From positions 7,130,001-7,194,000 of the forward strand of contig NC_053187.1 of NCBI RefSeq assembly GCF_905163445.1: a stretch of DNA of 64,000 bases. Reading direction: 5' to 3'. The notes under the pieces are model-generated. The model was not told the DNA's origin. It saw only the letters and a list, made by a program, of their open reading frames with translations, and searched no databases. The position numbers were made by a program, and so were the translations under genes. Shown here piece by piece: positions 47,583-59,700 of this stretch; the first letter of the stretch is position 1; every line of letters starts with the position of its first letter. The DNA comes from Pararge aegeria. Lineage: Eukaryota > Arthropoda > Insecta > Lepidoptera > Nymphalidae.

Positions 47583-49854
47583 GTCAAAATAATTATGTTA
47601 CTTGGTAAACTGTAATTTCCTATTAGAAATATATCGTTATTATTTATATTGAATGATTATTTTCATTTATAGCTTATCATTTTATTTATCCTGCATATGT
47701 GTGATGTTAGTTTTATTCAACCGAACACTGTAGTAAACCTTGAATCAAACCAACTATAGAAATCTAAAAGGATGTTATTCTTTGGGAGCGTTTGATAAAA
47801 TATGAAAGTTTGATAAGTTTTATCAAATATCATTGCACTTATTTGAACACAACCTTGTGGGCTTCAGGACCTAATAGAAGCACCTGCCTAGAGAATTTTT
47901 TAAACATTATACATAGTTTTATTTTCATCAAATTTACTTTTAAGTCATATTAAGATGTTACAGATAAAAAAAATTACTTACGACACCACCACGGTCCGGT
48001 TGGTAGGTAATGTTATCAAACAACTGCTTAAAATAACTTACGTTTTCTTGAACTCTTATTATCTCCCTTGGTAGAAGCGAACAGTAAATAATAAACTAGA
48101 TTTTATTATGCTTATACATATGTATTGATTGAAAAAAGTGTCATGCTTTTCGTAAATCATTGTTACACTTTAATAACCGAATACATTATACAACCTTATA
48201 TGTTTGGAACGAATCACTTCGGGCTTTATTGATCTAGTATTGAAACAAACTTTATGTGATGCAACATTTCGTTCGTTACAATAAGATACCTAGATCAAAA
48301 GATAAACACATAGGATATTACAAAAGCACATGTTTCCATTATCGAAAACCATACCTAAATCTAGCGTGTTTCAACACAAAGATTCCCTATTGTTTTAGAC
48401 TTGTATCTAACATAGCTTGCGTAACCTTACGGCAACACAAAAACGCTATTAAGACATAGACTACAGTTCTTAAGACTACAACAAATTGTTCCTAAATTCG
48501 TGTTAGAATTTTGATGCCTTATAAAAAATACAATCTAACAGAGTTACGAAGAGACTGAATTCCAATAACGGTCTAGTTTGAGTTGGACACCGCCTAGAAA
48601 GGGGTTCCGTGCTGCATTTTTTATATCCAAAATTTAGGACCGGCCTTCTTCCTCTAATGGTGTACGACTAATGGGCCTGGGTTAAATCCTAAGTCCGGAA
48701 CAAAGTTGTGATAGTTTCTCTCCAGCAATTCCTATGAAAGCACGCTAAGAGCCAGTCCCGGTTTATATCAATAACAAGTGATAATAATAATGACCCACCA
48801 CGATTGGGTTACCTTGGCTCTAATTTTATGAATGAAGGGACTATTGACCAGCAGTGGGGAAAGGTGCGGATAACAGGCAGTACCGATGTTATACTGGTCT
48901 TTAATTATTTTTTATACGCATTTATATTACAGCAAGATAGATTATTACGTAAAATTTAATATTACAATATTACACGAAAAACGGGAAAGTCCGTGGAGCA
49001 GTAAAGTATCCTTCAATTGTTTAATTTATTAATGCGATTTTTCAGATGCAGGTTTCCAATCCTTGCATTTCGTGTCCTGCGATTTTTTCTCGGTGCTGTT
49101 TATGATGCCTCCTGAGACGTTAGGCCCCAAGCAATTGAAAGACACGTGCGTGATTCTTTACGCGTTTCCCCTAAAATTTGGGGGAACCCTAAAATTTGAG
49201 CTGATATAAATATAGGTTTATGAGAACTCCAGTGGGTCGGGTGTTTTATGAAGTAGATATTAAAATCGACTTTAAACTTTTACATACAGTCACGCGATCA
49301 GCGATGGCGGTTTGGATACTTTTTGGATTACTACAATAGGTAATTTAAATAGTACAAAATGTTATTTTTTGGCCAAATTATAAAAACAGCAAGGTTTGTC
49401 TGTCCGTGTACTGTCATCTAAAGATCTTCTTAAGGGATTTTTATTTGGTTCAAATAACGAAGTAGCCTGATTCAATATTCCTATACAAGTTTAAAGGGTA
49501 TATCAAGCGGCTTTGTTAAGCCTACAGCCCTAACTGCCCAACTCCCGTTTTTTTGGTAGGCTGATAACTAACCACGACCGAAGCTGACCAAAACCGCAAG
49601 AAAACAACAGCACCAGACAAATTGATTGCAATACCTGCGCCATTTACTCAGATAACCTTCTCTGTGCGTACAGATTCAGTCAGCACGCAAACCGGCGAAA
49701 ACTGGCAAAACCGTTAAATTAATTAGAAAAAGCTGGTATTAGTAGATTCCAGTCAAAGTACTAAAGAAACGGTCCAAGTTATTTTGATAGTGATATAATG
49801 TTGCTCAAACTCTCAATAGGGCATAACTTCAAATTGGGCAGAAAAACTATTAGA

Positions 49855-50050
49855 TTGACAATCCGACAAAGACTTGCCGCTAAGCTATTTAGCATTCCGT
49901 AAAGATGTCACATAAAAACCGATTAGAGGTTTGCGTTTAATATAACTGCCATACCCCCTTGCAGGTTACCGTTACAATCTAAGACTGCATTATCTTCATC
50001 TTACCACCAGGTGGGATTACACTCAAGGGAAGACTTTAGTGGAATAAAAA
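49855..50050 (+). mobile_element. SINE, family D body
   Basis: GACAAAGACTTGCCGCTAAG, AATATAACTGCCATACCCCC and ACCACCAGGTGGGATTACAC are the family body and tail in sense. Confidence 0.75.
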
Positions 50051-50829
50051 GAAAAGTTTTAGAGTACAATTTTAACTAGCTATTCAGAAACCGTTTTTAT
50101 ACCGATGATACCCCACTAATGATACCACAAAGTTATCCTTTCACTTTAAACGGTTAAAATTCCTAATTATAATAGCATTTGTTTTAACAATTAATATAGC
50201 ACATATCCAAACTTTAATTGTAGCTGGAATTACCTTAGCGTCCAATGGTCATTGTATATGCGGATTCCTCACGTCAGGCATTTACACGTAATAATGTTAT
50301 TATTCGATGTGAACATATCTACGTAAAAAAAAAAAGTCCAAACTATCTCGATTTATGAAATATACTCGGTTTAAAAAACTGACTAGAAATAAGGTTGGAT
50401 TTTTAAGAATTCGTCCAGGATGAGTAATAAAGAGGAGTTCTATTTTCGCCTTCTAATTACTTTATATATTTCACTTGAATTAATTAAAATTTCAATTGAA
50501 GTAGGTTATAATAATCAGACAGAAATTTTTTTTTTAGGATTTACCATAACTCTATCGGGATAGCGATACGTTTTACAGACAAGCATAGGTAAATAAATAT
50601 TTTACTGTAAATAAATTTCATCTAACTAGTGCTGTGTAGTGCAAAAAATACTAATATTAATTATAAAATACGAATATGAGTTTGTTTGTTTTTTTACGCT
50701 TTCACCTACCACTTAACTACCACGCCTTAATTAACTACACAACCGATAATGATGAAATTTGGCTTACTCGTTGTCGGGGGCACAGAAATGCATCATCCAG
50801 AACAAAGTACCTACTATTCACATGGAATG

Positions 50830-51010
50830 GAAAATTCAAATTGAAAATTCATTTATTTCAAGTAGGCCTAGATTATAAGCACTTTTAACAACAGCAAGTC
50901 AGTCTGTTTGTAGTGACTCTACCACCGGTTTAGAAGGCAGATTCTACTGGGAAGAGACGGCAAGAATCTCAGCAGATGGCTCTTTTTCAATCATTTTACA
51001 GTTTAACCAT
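50830..51010 (-). mobile_element. LINE 3' fragment, family E copy 2
   Basis: CATTTATTTCAAGTAGGCCT, TTTGTAGTGACTCTACCACC and GAAGGCAGATTCTACTGGGA form a widespread LINE tail in antisense. A shorter copy lies at 21625-21720. Confidence 0.7.
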
Positions 51011-51221
51011 CTTTAGACTTTTTTTATCTTGTGACAGATAACAATGTAAAGTAACTAAAATAGAAAGACCTGAATTGATTGACAATAATTAATAAATATG
51101 TTAGTCACAATATCTATGCTGAACAAAATTGAAATCTGTGGTTTCTTTGTAATACCACAGATTTCAACTACTACCATCGTGGTTTATTAGAAATATTCTA
51201 ATAAAAATATTTTTTATGTTC

Positions 51222-51435
51222 ATCATCGTCATCATCACTTCAACCGAGAAGTCCACTGCTGGACATAGGTCTTTTGTAGAGAGTTCCAAAAATCCACGGT
51301 CCTTGGCCGCTTTTTTCCAGCGGCTCCCTGCGACTCGTTTGATGTCGTCTGTCTACCTCGTTGGGGGCCGACCAACACTGCGTTTTCCTGTGCTGGGTCG
51401 CCATTCCAGCACTTTGGAACCCTAACGTCCATCGA
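51222..51435 (-). mobile_element. Non-LTR retrotransposon 3' fragment, family F
   Basis: Minus-strand frames include WNSLQKTYVQQWTS, the C-terminal end of the reverse transcriptase, and WTLGFQSAGMA in another frame, showing a frameshift. It aligns through its length with 52265-52480. Confidence 0.8.
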
Positions 51436-52261
51436 TTCTCCGTGCTACGTTTAATACATATAATCATTGGTTTATGGTTTTAACCACCAAGATGGTCAAC
51501 AACTATTTGGTCAGCAACTTGAGTTAATAAAAAAAATAATGAGTGTTTTTGTGACTACGAAGAGCTTGTTTACAAGATTAGAATTTAAAGCTGAGGTATG
51601 GAAATATGTTGCAAACACTCATATTTTCGAACTCGAGGCAAGGTTTAATACAATTTTCCTCGCCGTTAATCAAGGTCGTCACACCATCATTATATTGTCT
51701 TTTAGGTTATCACGTCGCTCTAACATCAACGCTCTAATTCTCCGCATCTTGTGTGTAATTCACATAAAACAATTTTCAGAGATAATGTTTATACAGGCTT
51801 TTTGGTCTGGTTAATATGGTAAAGACTTATAAATGTCGCTCTGCTAAATTAAAACGATTCAACTTATACCTCGTGATTCTCAGCAAAAATCAAACTTGGA
51901 TGATTCTGAAGCAAATAAATATACTCATCAGGTATTTTGTAGCGAACTTCTTATTCCATGATCTGGTGTCCCCGAGACTTGATAGCTTGTAAGCTAGCCA
52001 CCCATAGTCCCCTCTAGTGGGGACCTAAATTTATTTTCTGCGAGTCTGAAAACTTTGAGAGATTAGGGCGGAGAAAGATTCCAACAGGCTATTTATTTCA
52101 CAGATGGCGCTATAGGGGCCTATGTAATTCAAAGACTACTGCTGGACAGTAAAAAAGAAACAACCAGAAGCTAGAAAATCCTAAATCGGATGTTCTAGTT
52201 ATGATTTATCTTTAGTTGGTCCTTATATTTTGAAATATTGGAATTACATCAGTAAGTAGCT

Positions 52262-52730
52262 ACATTACTATTCCCGACTCATCATCACATCAACCGATAG
52301 ACGTCCACTGCTGGACATAGGTCTTTTGTAGGGAGTTCCAAGTTCCACGATTCTGAGCCGCTTGGATCCAACGGTTACCTGCGACGCGCTTAATGTCGTC
52401 TGTCCACCTCGTTGGGGGTCGACCAACGCTGCGCTTACCAGTACGGGGCTGCCATTCCAGCACCTTGGGACCCCAACGTCCATCCTTTCTCCGAACTATG
52501 TGCCCGGCCCATTGCCACTTAAGCTTCGCGACTCGTTGAGCTATGTCGGTAACTTTGGTTCTTCTACGAATCTCCACATTTCTGATTCGATCGCGTAGAG
52601 ATACTCCGAGCATAGCTCTCTCCATCGCCCGCTGAGTGACTCTAAGCCTTCTTATGAGGCCCATAGTTAACGACCCATGTTTCAGAGCCATAGGTCATCA
52701 CTGGCAACACGCACTGTTCGAAGACTTTCG
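52262..52730 (-). pseudogene. Reverse transcriptase C-terminal fragment, family F
   Basis: An open frame (52290-52691, minus) reads through motifs of a LINE polymerase C-terminus seen widely in Lepidoptera: LRVTQRAMERAMLGVSLRDR, IRRRTKVTDIAQRVAKLKWQ, WAGHIVRRKDGRWGPKVLEW, RSVGRPPTRWTDDIKRVAG and WNSLQKTYVQQWTSIG. The catalytic palm (YXDD) and endonuclease are absent, so it is a 5'-truncated dead copy. Fragments of the same family lie at 38360, 51222, 52860 and 55805, all on the minus strand. I cannot place it in a named clade with confidence (RTE-like is my guess). Confidence 0.85.
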
Positions 52731-52859
52731 CGACTAGAAGGTTATTTTTACTTGCCTATTTTTAATAACAGTCTCACAATAATTAAATAATATACCTAAG
52801 TGTAGTACGCGTGGCATCATGACACAGTTCAAATTTTTTTGCCCAGTCAATCAGAGTAT

Positions 52860-52895
52860 ACCTGTCTCCATCGCCAGCTGAGTGACTCTGAGCCT
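52860..52895 (-). mobile_element. Small family F fragment
   Basis: CTCCATCGCCAGCTGAGTGA and CTCTGAGCC match 52620-52655. It may be the start of a second insertion, or a rearranged piece of the neighbouring copy. Confidence 0.5.
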
Positions 52896-53030
52896 GTGAA
52901 ACATTTATTTAACCAGTGAATAGTATGAACATAGATCAGGTTATTTATCGGTTATAAATAAGAATGAATTATGATGATTTCAAATATTAATATATTGTTA
53001 TTTTTTTATTCCATTACAAATTATCAAAAT

Positions 53031-53130
53031 TAAGCTTAATTTGCTATACTCCGCGAAAATAGCAAATTAAGCTTAATTTTGATAATATATCATGGATTTC
53101 CGCAAAGTAACGCCTGCTTCTATCCAACAT
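53031..53130. mobile_element. Short fold-back, relative of the 29.8-kb element
   Basis: The outer arm sequence (ATTATCAAAATTAAGC to TCCGCG and back) is a tight hairpin, followed by the same right extension ending CTGCTTCTATCCAA as at 30095. The inner arms and the hammerhead-like core are missing. Direct repeats CCATTACAAATTA flank it (53021-53033 and 53131-53143), so it inserted independently. Confidence 0.7.
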
Positions 53131-53144
53131 CCATTACAAATTAC

Positions 53145-53340
53145 TAACCCTTGATTGCAATTTTATCAGGTGGTATGGATATGGTATAATGCAGAAAAAG
53201 ATGTACGTAAGCCATGCCAGCTAATCTGTTAGGGCTTAGTCATTTATACCTATAGCCCTAATTAGTTTACGCAGCATCACACCGCAAAGCTTAGCTGCAC
53301 TTTTCTGGTAAGGTGATAACTAGCCAAGGCGGCACCTCCA
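53145..53340 (-). mobile_element. SINE, family D, antisense
   Basis: CCCTTGATTGCAATTTTATC, GCCCTAATTAGTTTACGCAG and GGTAAGGTGATAACTAGCCA form the reverse complement of the family body. A tRNA-like head remnant in antisense (GAACTCGAACCTCCC, 53390) lies beside it. Confidence 0.65.
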
Positions 53341-54404
53341 ACTAGACTAGAACAGATAAAATTCAGAAATTCATAAATTCTGGGTGGTGAACTCGAACCT
53401 CCCACTAATAAGACTTCAGTGCGGCGCTCATCTTTGTGCCAAAGCGGTTGATGTCTTATCTATGGCTAATGATTATCTTCAAATCGTTGAAGTAGTGCTA
53501 AGAATGCTATCAGAAATCAGTATCCATCTATAATATAAGATAATAGGATCACCAACTAAACCGACCACAGAAACGAATAAACTACTCTAGATGATATCAA
53601 ATGTCGCTGTCGCCATTTCAAGAAACGAAACACACTGCGGATTTAAATTTCACGGCTGGCCTTAGACAGAATTTCTTAATTACTTTTCATGATTGGGTTT
53701 CAAAGCAACACGTATCACTGAACACATGCAATAGTGTCCTTATTCATTTCACTAACTGACTGATTGAATATCGGATTTCCTATTTCCAGATTCGTAAAAC
53801 ATCACGAACTGTTATGACGACACAATATCAAATTATGTGGTGCTTATGAAATTGTAACCAGCTTTTACAATTTCATAAGCTCTTTATGAAATTTGCCATA
53901 CATGTAACCTGCATCCTGGAAAGATGTAATCCGCATCTTGGCTAATCTTGGTTAAATTTTACACAAAAATACATCTTAGAAACACCCATAGGATACGTTA
54001 CCTTGGGGTATTTTTAAATACCCAAAATAAAATCGGACGAAGTCGTGGGCATGTATTATTTTATTTTTAACGATTGGAAATCATGATAAATTGTTCTCAC
54101 TTTACCTTTTCAACTATTTATTTTATTTTACTGAGATAACTTGCATGCTAGATATAATATATGAGTCTTACGGGACCACATCCCGCAATGTGCGTTTTTA
54201 CGTAAGTATATGTTTTGCCTGATATATTTGGACAGCAGGATACTGATCAATAAAGCTTAGTCGGATATTTTATTTGAGTTTTATATGTTTTTGTGGTGGT
54301 TAATCATTTATTTCACCAACGTTACCTGCAGAATAAATGAAGTGCATTCATGAGGCCTTCTTCAATGCTCTATGCTGATTGGTATATTTAATTATGGGGT
54401 ACAT

Positions 54405-54620
54405 CCTCATCATTGTCATCATCATCAGCCAATTTGTGTCCATTGCAGTACATAGGCCTCCGTCAAGCAGCGCCAACTTTCTCTATTTTCGGCTTTCCTC
54501 ATCCCGACGATGCCTGCCACTTTTCTGCCACTTTTCTGGAGGTCTGCGCTCCATCTAAGTAAAGGCGCCCGACCCTCCATTTGCCGACACGCGGTCTCCA
54601 CTCTAGGACTTTTCGACCTA
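54405..54620 (-). mobile_element. Non-LTR retrotransposon 3' fragment, other family
   Basis: The minus-strand frame contains HRSKSPRVETACRQMEGR and SWRCLTEAYVLQWTQIG, which is the same kind of C-terminal end as family F but clearly different in sequence. 5'-truncated. An interspersed tail in antisense follows at 54680-54760. Confidence 0.65.
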
Positions 54621-55584
54621 TGGGATACAGCTAGTTTATAAACATAATGAGTTGTAAAAAATATCCCCATTCATGATCATTACCAACGGGCACGGGTCTC
54701 CTCCCACAATGAGAAGGGGTTAAGGCTGTAATCCACCACGCTGACCCAGTGCTGTTTGGTAGGAAAAATATCCCCATTAATCAGAGATTATTATTTATCA
54801 AAGCATGTACAGTGAATAAAACATATTTGACCCTAAGTGAAAACAGTCGTAAAACGTGCTTGAGATAAGTAGTGATGAGCATATTTAATGTTCTTTATAA
54901 GGCAATGGACAGATATAAAGATGCAATAAAGATATGAATCGGAAACATGTTCTACCTCATTTCCTCTTTAAAGCTCTGACATAGTAAATACTTAATTTAA
55001 AAATCCCAAAGTAATCTCTCATACAACAATAGTTGGATATAAATATTGATTTAGACCAAAGGAAACAGCATAATATTCACGAGGACAAAAAGTTATCTTT
55101 AAAAATTATATATCTTCCAGGTATCTCGCTTTCAAGGAAGAATTCAACTTAAAAACCGCAATAGATATTGAGCCATTACTGCTGAGCTCATACACAAAAA
55201 CATTAAAAAAACCGAAAATTTAAAAAATAGAATTTGTTATTTTCGGTTACGCTAAAACTTATATTATAACTACGAACCACTAACGATTTTAATCTATGAT
55301 AAATAAAATAATTTCTTTAATTTAATAGTCGTACACTTAAAATAAATAAATAATTTCATCGTTATCACTCTTAGCTTCTTAATGCCACTGTTGGAAACAG
55401 GCCTCCTCATTCATAGGTAATAAAAAATTGGAAAAAACTTAGGATATCAAAACATGCCACTTAACCGACGAAGCAGTCAGAAAAATTATTTTATCGAAGA
55501 TATAGCAGATTATGAACACCGTTTTTTTTCTAATAACAAACGAAAAGCATCTGTTTCATCATCATCATTATATGATTATGATGA

Positions 55585-55885
55585 AACAGCCATCAGCCTC
55601 ATTACCAGCCCACTACACGGTCTCCTTCCACAATGGTTAGGCCGTAGACCACCATGCTGGCCCACTGTGGATTGGTGGACTAGCTTATGGTCATCTACGT
55701 TTTTTTTTAATTTACTTTTTACTTGAGTATTATCTTATTATTTTGATACAATTAGTTAGAGCTTATTACAGGAATAAGGGAATACGATATGAACAATTTA
55801 AATTCTCGAAATCTCTTTATTTCTGATTTGATCACGTAGAGACAGATACTCCTAACATAGCTCTTTCCATCCTTAGTCAACATCC
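55585..55885 (-). mobile_element. Repeat tail and family F fragment
   Basis: 55585-55700 (CATTACCAGCCCACTACACG, ATTGGTGGAC) is an antisense interspersed tail. 55805-55885 (TTTCTGATTTGATCACGTAG, AACATAGCTCTTTCCATC) matches the middle of the 52.3-kb copy of family F. Confidence 0.6.
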
Positions 55886-56339
55886 TTAGTCTTTTAGTAT
55901 TCTAGTTCCGAAATTGCTACTAAGTTTCTCTCTCAAAGAAAAGAGACATTACTGGTTAGTCCCACCAGGCTGTACCAATGTACAACGGTATAATATGAAG
56001 ATACTACAGAAAGTGTAGAAATAACAATATTTAAACACCGGGTATTTAGAAATGGGAATTTCTTGACCAATTCACCGTACTTCTTAACCATAGTCCAACG
56101 TGCAAACCCGTAGACTTACTAAGCACTTCTCCTACCTATTCTTAATTTTTTTTTAAATTTTATTCCAAAGTAGTCCTGAGCTTATTAGAAAAGGTTTTAG
56201 AATATAGGCCTACGCGGCTCCAGTACTTGCTGGTGGGCTTTAACGATTAAGTTCATAAATAAGTGATATAAAACGCGACCGACGGCTTAACGTGCTCTCC
56301 AAGGGACGATAGTTAATCCCAGAAAACCCCAATATCTAA

Positions 56340-56425
56340 AAAGAATCGGCCTGACCCGGGATTCGAACCCAGGACCATGTTATCCGAGGTTATACATGCT
56401 GACCACTAGACCAACGATGTAGCTA
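56340..56425 (-). mobile_element. tRNA-like SINE head, antisense
   Basis: The minus strand reads TTGGTCTAGTGGTCAGCATG, then GGGTTCGAATCCCGGGTCAG, like a tRNA with boxes A and B. The 5' and 3' ends do not pair into a full acceptor stem, so I treat it as SINE. A diverged tRNA pseudogene is the alternative. Confidence 0.5.
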
Positions 56426-56533
56426 CATATAATATGTAGTAGACATATTGTGTCGCACATTCTAAAACGATCTTCATTAGCGAGATTACCCTATTTCTCT
56501 ATCACCAATTGTTTCAAGACACACATGATTTAT

Positions 56534-56683
56534 TCACCTTGAACTGCGTGAAGTGCTACATAATTTTACGTAATTGCTATATTATTATCAAACTACCGTT
56601 TCTTGCGTAGACGCCGCGTACGACTTTGCATCTCGCTGGTTAAACTAATATAAAAGTCGGTGGTTCCAGCAGTTTGTATCAGT
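56534..56683 (+). promoter_or_regulatory. Promoter of CPR-7
   Basis: TATAAAAG (56649-56656) is followed 30 bases later by the initiator TCAGT (56679-56683); the ATG is at 56725. TCACCTTGA at 56534-56542 is one base from the Ftz-F1 site of CPR-6 and sits at nearly the same distance from the start (about -140). Confidence 0.7.
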
Positions 56684-56724
56684 TGTGTGTGGTCGGTGAA
56701 ACGAAGTAAACCTTACACAAAGCA

Positions 56725-59700
56725 ATGATTGCTAAAGTAAGTTTCTGTGATTCTATCCCGTTGCGGAGTATAGTGAAAGGATCAGACGCGAAGCGTTATT
56801 TAATACGATAGATTCCTTGTGCTCGGTCGAATTTGTCGGCAGTTTTAACTGACGCTGCGTTTAAAATATCCCAGATTTTATATTCCACTATTTTCTATCA
56901 AAATGTGGCTATTTAAGACATCTTGTGTTAACTGCAAATTATAATTATGGTAGGAAAATCCATTACTGTCATCCTTTTATCAAGATAAATTAAACTAGCT
57001 TTATTTTTTTTAGACCCTCGCGAATCCATTTTTTTTAAAGTATCGTTGACAACAATCTCAAATAATTCTATTAAAATAAAAATATTATAATTATTATTAT
57101 CATTTCTAAAAAAATAAAAACTTTTGAAAAAATGGTATGGTCAACAGCACAAAGCTAGGCCAAATATAGTTTATTCGAGTTTCTAGTAGGTCTAGCATCA
57201 AATAAATATACTTTTCATAAACCTAACCCCTAAATAAATTTATTAGTCAAAAAAATTTTCTAAAATATTTATTTTATAATAAAAAGGAAAATAATTGGCA
57301 ATAGGAAGAGTCTATCAACCCTGCTTTACAATGAGTTGGAGAGCTAAGACATGTTAAGACCATAAAATTATTACCTATGAACATTTTATACGTGCCTATT
57401 TAAATGCAGAAAATCTTATTTAACTGTTCTTTTTCTTTGTTATCCAGGCTGCAGTAGTCCTGTCCCTGGTGGCGCTGGCAACCGCCGGTGTGGTGCAGTT
57501 ATCGCACGGATACGGTGGTGGAGAAGCTTACGGCCACGAAGCAGTAGCGTACGCTCCGGTAGCCCAGCTTGCCCACTACGAGGCGCAGGACGAACACGTC
57601 GACTATCACGTAAGTTATTACTACACGTAATCACACTCAATCATGATCACCAATCGTCATCATCATAAATCACTATCATACCCTCTATGTAGTATGCAGA
57701 TAATATAAAATGAAGAAATCTCTAGCTCGTACTGGAGATTTTCTTCATTTTATATCATCTGTATACCCTGTGCATACTTTCTATGCACGCCACTGGTCAC
57801 AGGTCTCCATCATGAGATAATGGGTTATAAAGTTTCCATAAACCACGCAGTTTTACCTAACGATTATTATCAGATCTCCGGGTGTCACACAGTAAGAATA
57901 ATGACCAATTTTAAACCTCCGGAATCCACCATACTGTCATCACGTGGCAGCAACATCGAAAACTTCTGAGACCATAAAGAAGACCGGAGATTTTTGACAC
58001 CGTTTTTAATAAGTTAAATGGAAAACTGTGTCAAACACGCACACCATTAGGTTTCTAATATGCAAAATTTACGGATTTAAAACAGATTTGAGTAATACCT
58101 TGATATTCTCTTTTTAATCTAAGAGTATGTTGCTTTAGTAACCTAAAGATACACACTAACTGCTAATAAAACAAGAGCAACGATTTCTCTTTATTTAATT
58201 CCCCAAGAAAAAAGGATACATTTGTAACAAATGCAAGTGGACCGTTAACGAAAAGAGATTACCATCTTTGTACGTATTATAAAGCCCGACAAAACAATTT
58301 TCATTAAACGTGAAAACAGAAATTGCATACATAATTTGTAGAGAGTAGAGTTTAATTTATGCCAAAACGTAACCGCTTTTGCAATACTCGCGCATATTAA
58401 AATTTCCTTGCAATTAAAATCGCTATGCGTAAACAAATATTTGCTTATAATAGTGCACCAGTTCGATCCCATAGGCGATGCTGTAACACAATTGTATCGT
58501 ACTAATTGATAGCTTGCATAATGTTCAAGTGTTGCCTTTACCGATTGTTTCCGGGATACGGTATCTGTGAAACAATCCAGCTTTACTGTTATTACATCAT
58601 GACAGTTCACACTAAATAGGTCCTAACTATAAATACGAACTATCAGCACCAGTAACGTAATCACGCGAACGGCTCCTCTGAATTACAGTAATTAGAAGCG
58701 TTCGTGTTTAGTTTTTTTAAGTAATAAAATGTAACGGAACGAAGCTAGTTTTTCGGCACTGAATTAAATATGCGAATATGATTTCATTAGTGGTTTATGA
58801 TTAGCTACGTGAATACTGTAATAGGCAACTAATAATAATGAAACATTATACATAGGGACCAAAATCTAATAGCACATTGTACCTCCAAATACTTGCAGCG
58901 ATTGCGCAGTCTGTTATCTTTTCGAACGAACTCTTTATCGTAAACTTGCTTTTTAATCCAATACACATGACTGCTTTCATGTAGCACATTAATTGAACAC
59001 GCTTTTCCGTTCACTTACACTTTAATCGACGGTTAAATTGAGATTTATCTGTTGTAATAAAAATGTTGAGTGTGAATACGATTCTAGTGAGTCGATAAGA
59101 AACGCAGTTGCTGAACAATCAAAGTTGATCACTTTCGATAATCAACTATAGCACTTACTTAAAAAGCCTTTCCAATTGTGTCTTAGTAGGTCATAGCTGG
59201 TAGGTAATCTCGATCTGATTTGGTCGGATACTTGTTAACATTGTCATAGTCATAGCGAGTGTAATACGCTATAATCTGGTTGCATAACAGCATCCCGTCG
59301 TGACTGAAGGGCCGATAAGAGCTCGTTTCCCAGGATATTGTGAAATGGCGGCAACGGTTAGAGGACATAATGACTGTCATGATGCATTCGCGAAATAGTC
59401 TGTTTGCATAAACCAACGCGTGCTCTCACGCTCGACTTAATAGCAGATGTGGATTGTTACAGCCGACCCAAATTCAATTGCGTAAATCGTACCTACTGCT
59501 GTTAATAGAAATATTTTGATTGCCATTAAGATTACGAAGTGTAAATTAGCCTCGTCTGATTCATCACAATGTAAACTAGAATTAAGGTGTTTTGTTAGAG
59601 GTACTTGATCAAATCTTTAAATGCATACAATTATATTTAATTCCATGAACTTTATACTATTTTTAAACGTAAAAAAGCGGCTTTAATTGTACAATCTTAT

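Larger units (their letters stand above)
47583..56500. other. Intergenic between CPR-6 and CPR-7, repeat-rich
   Basis: No host gene is supported. It contains SINE, LINE and fold-back copies listed separately and a decayed repeat at about 48640-48890 (CAGCAGTGGGG, TAATAATAATGAC). Frames at 51467-51814 (+) and 55454-55726 (+) have no family resemblance or are built from repeats. Confidence 0.55.

Noticed and set aside
47411..47608. Pro/Arg-rich frame at the CPR-6 3' end
   Set aside because: It is a shifted frame over exon 4. The spliced frame gives FNAVV and HAAP repeats and a proper stop.
52290..52691. A host gene of 133 codons
   Set aside because: The frame is the C-terminal piece of a retrotransposon polymerase, with other fragments of the same family nearby.
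58245..58610. 121-codon minus-strand open frame in CPR-7 intron 2
   Set aside because: No start context, signal peptide, domain or family resemblance; composition fits chance in AT-rich intron.
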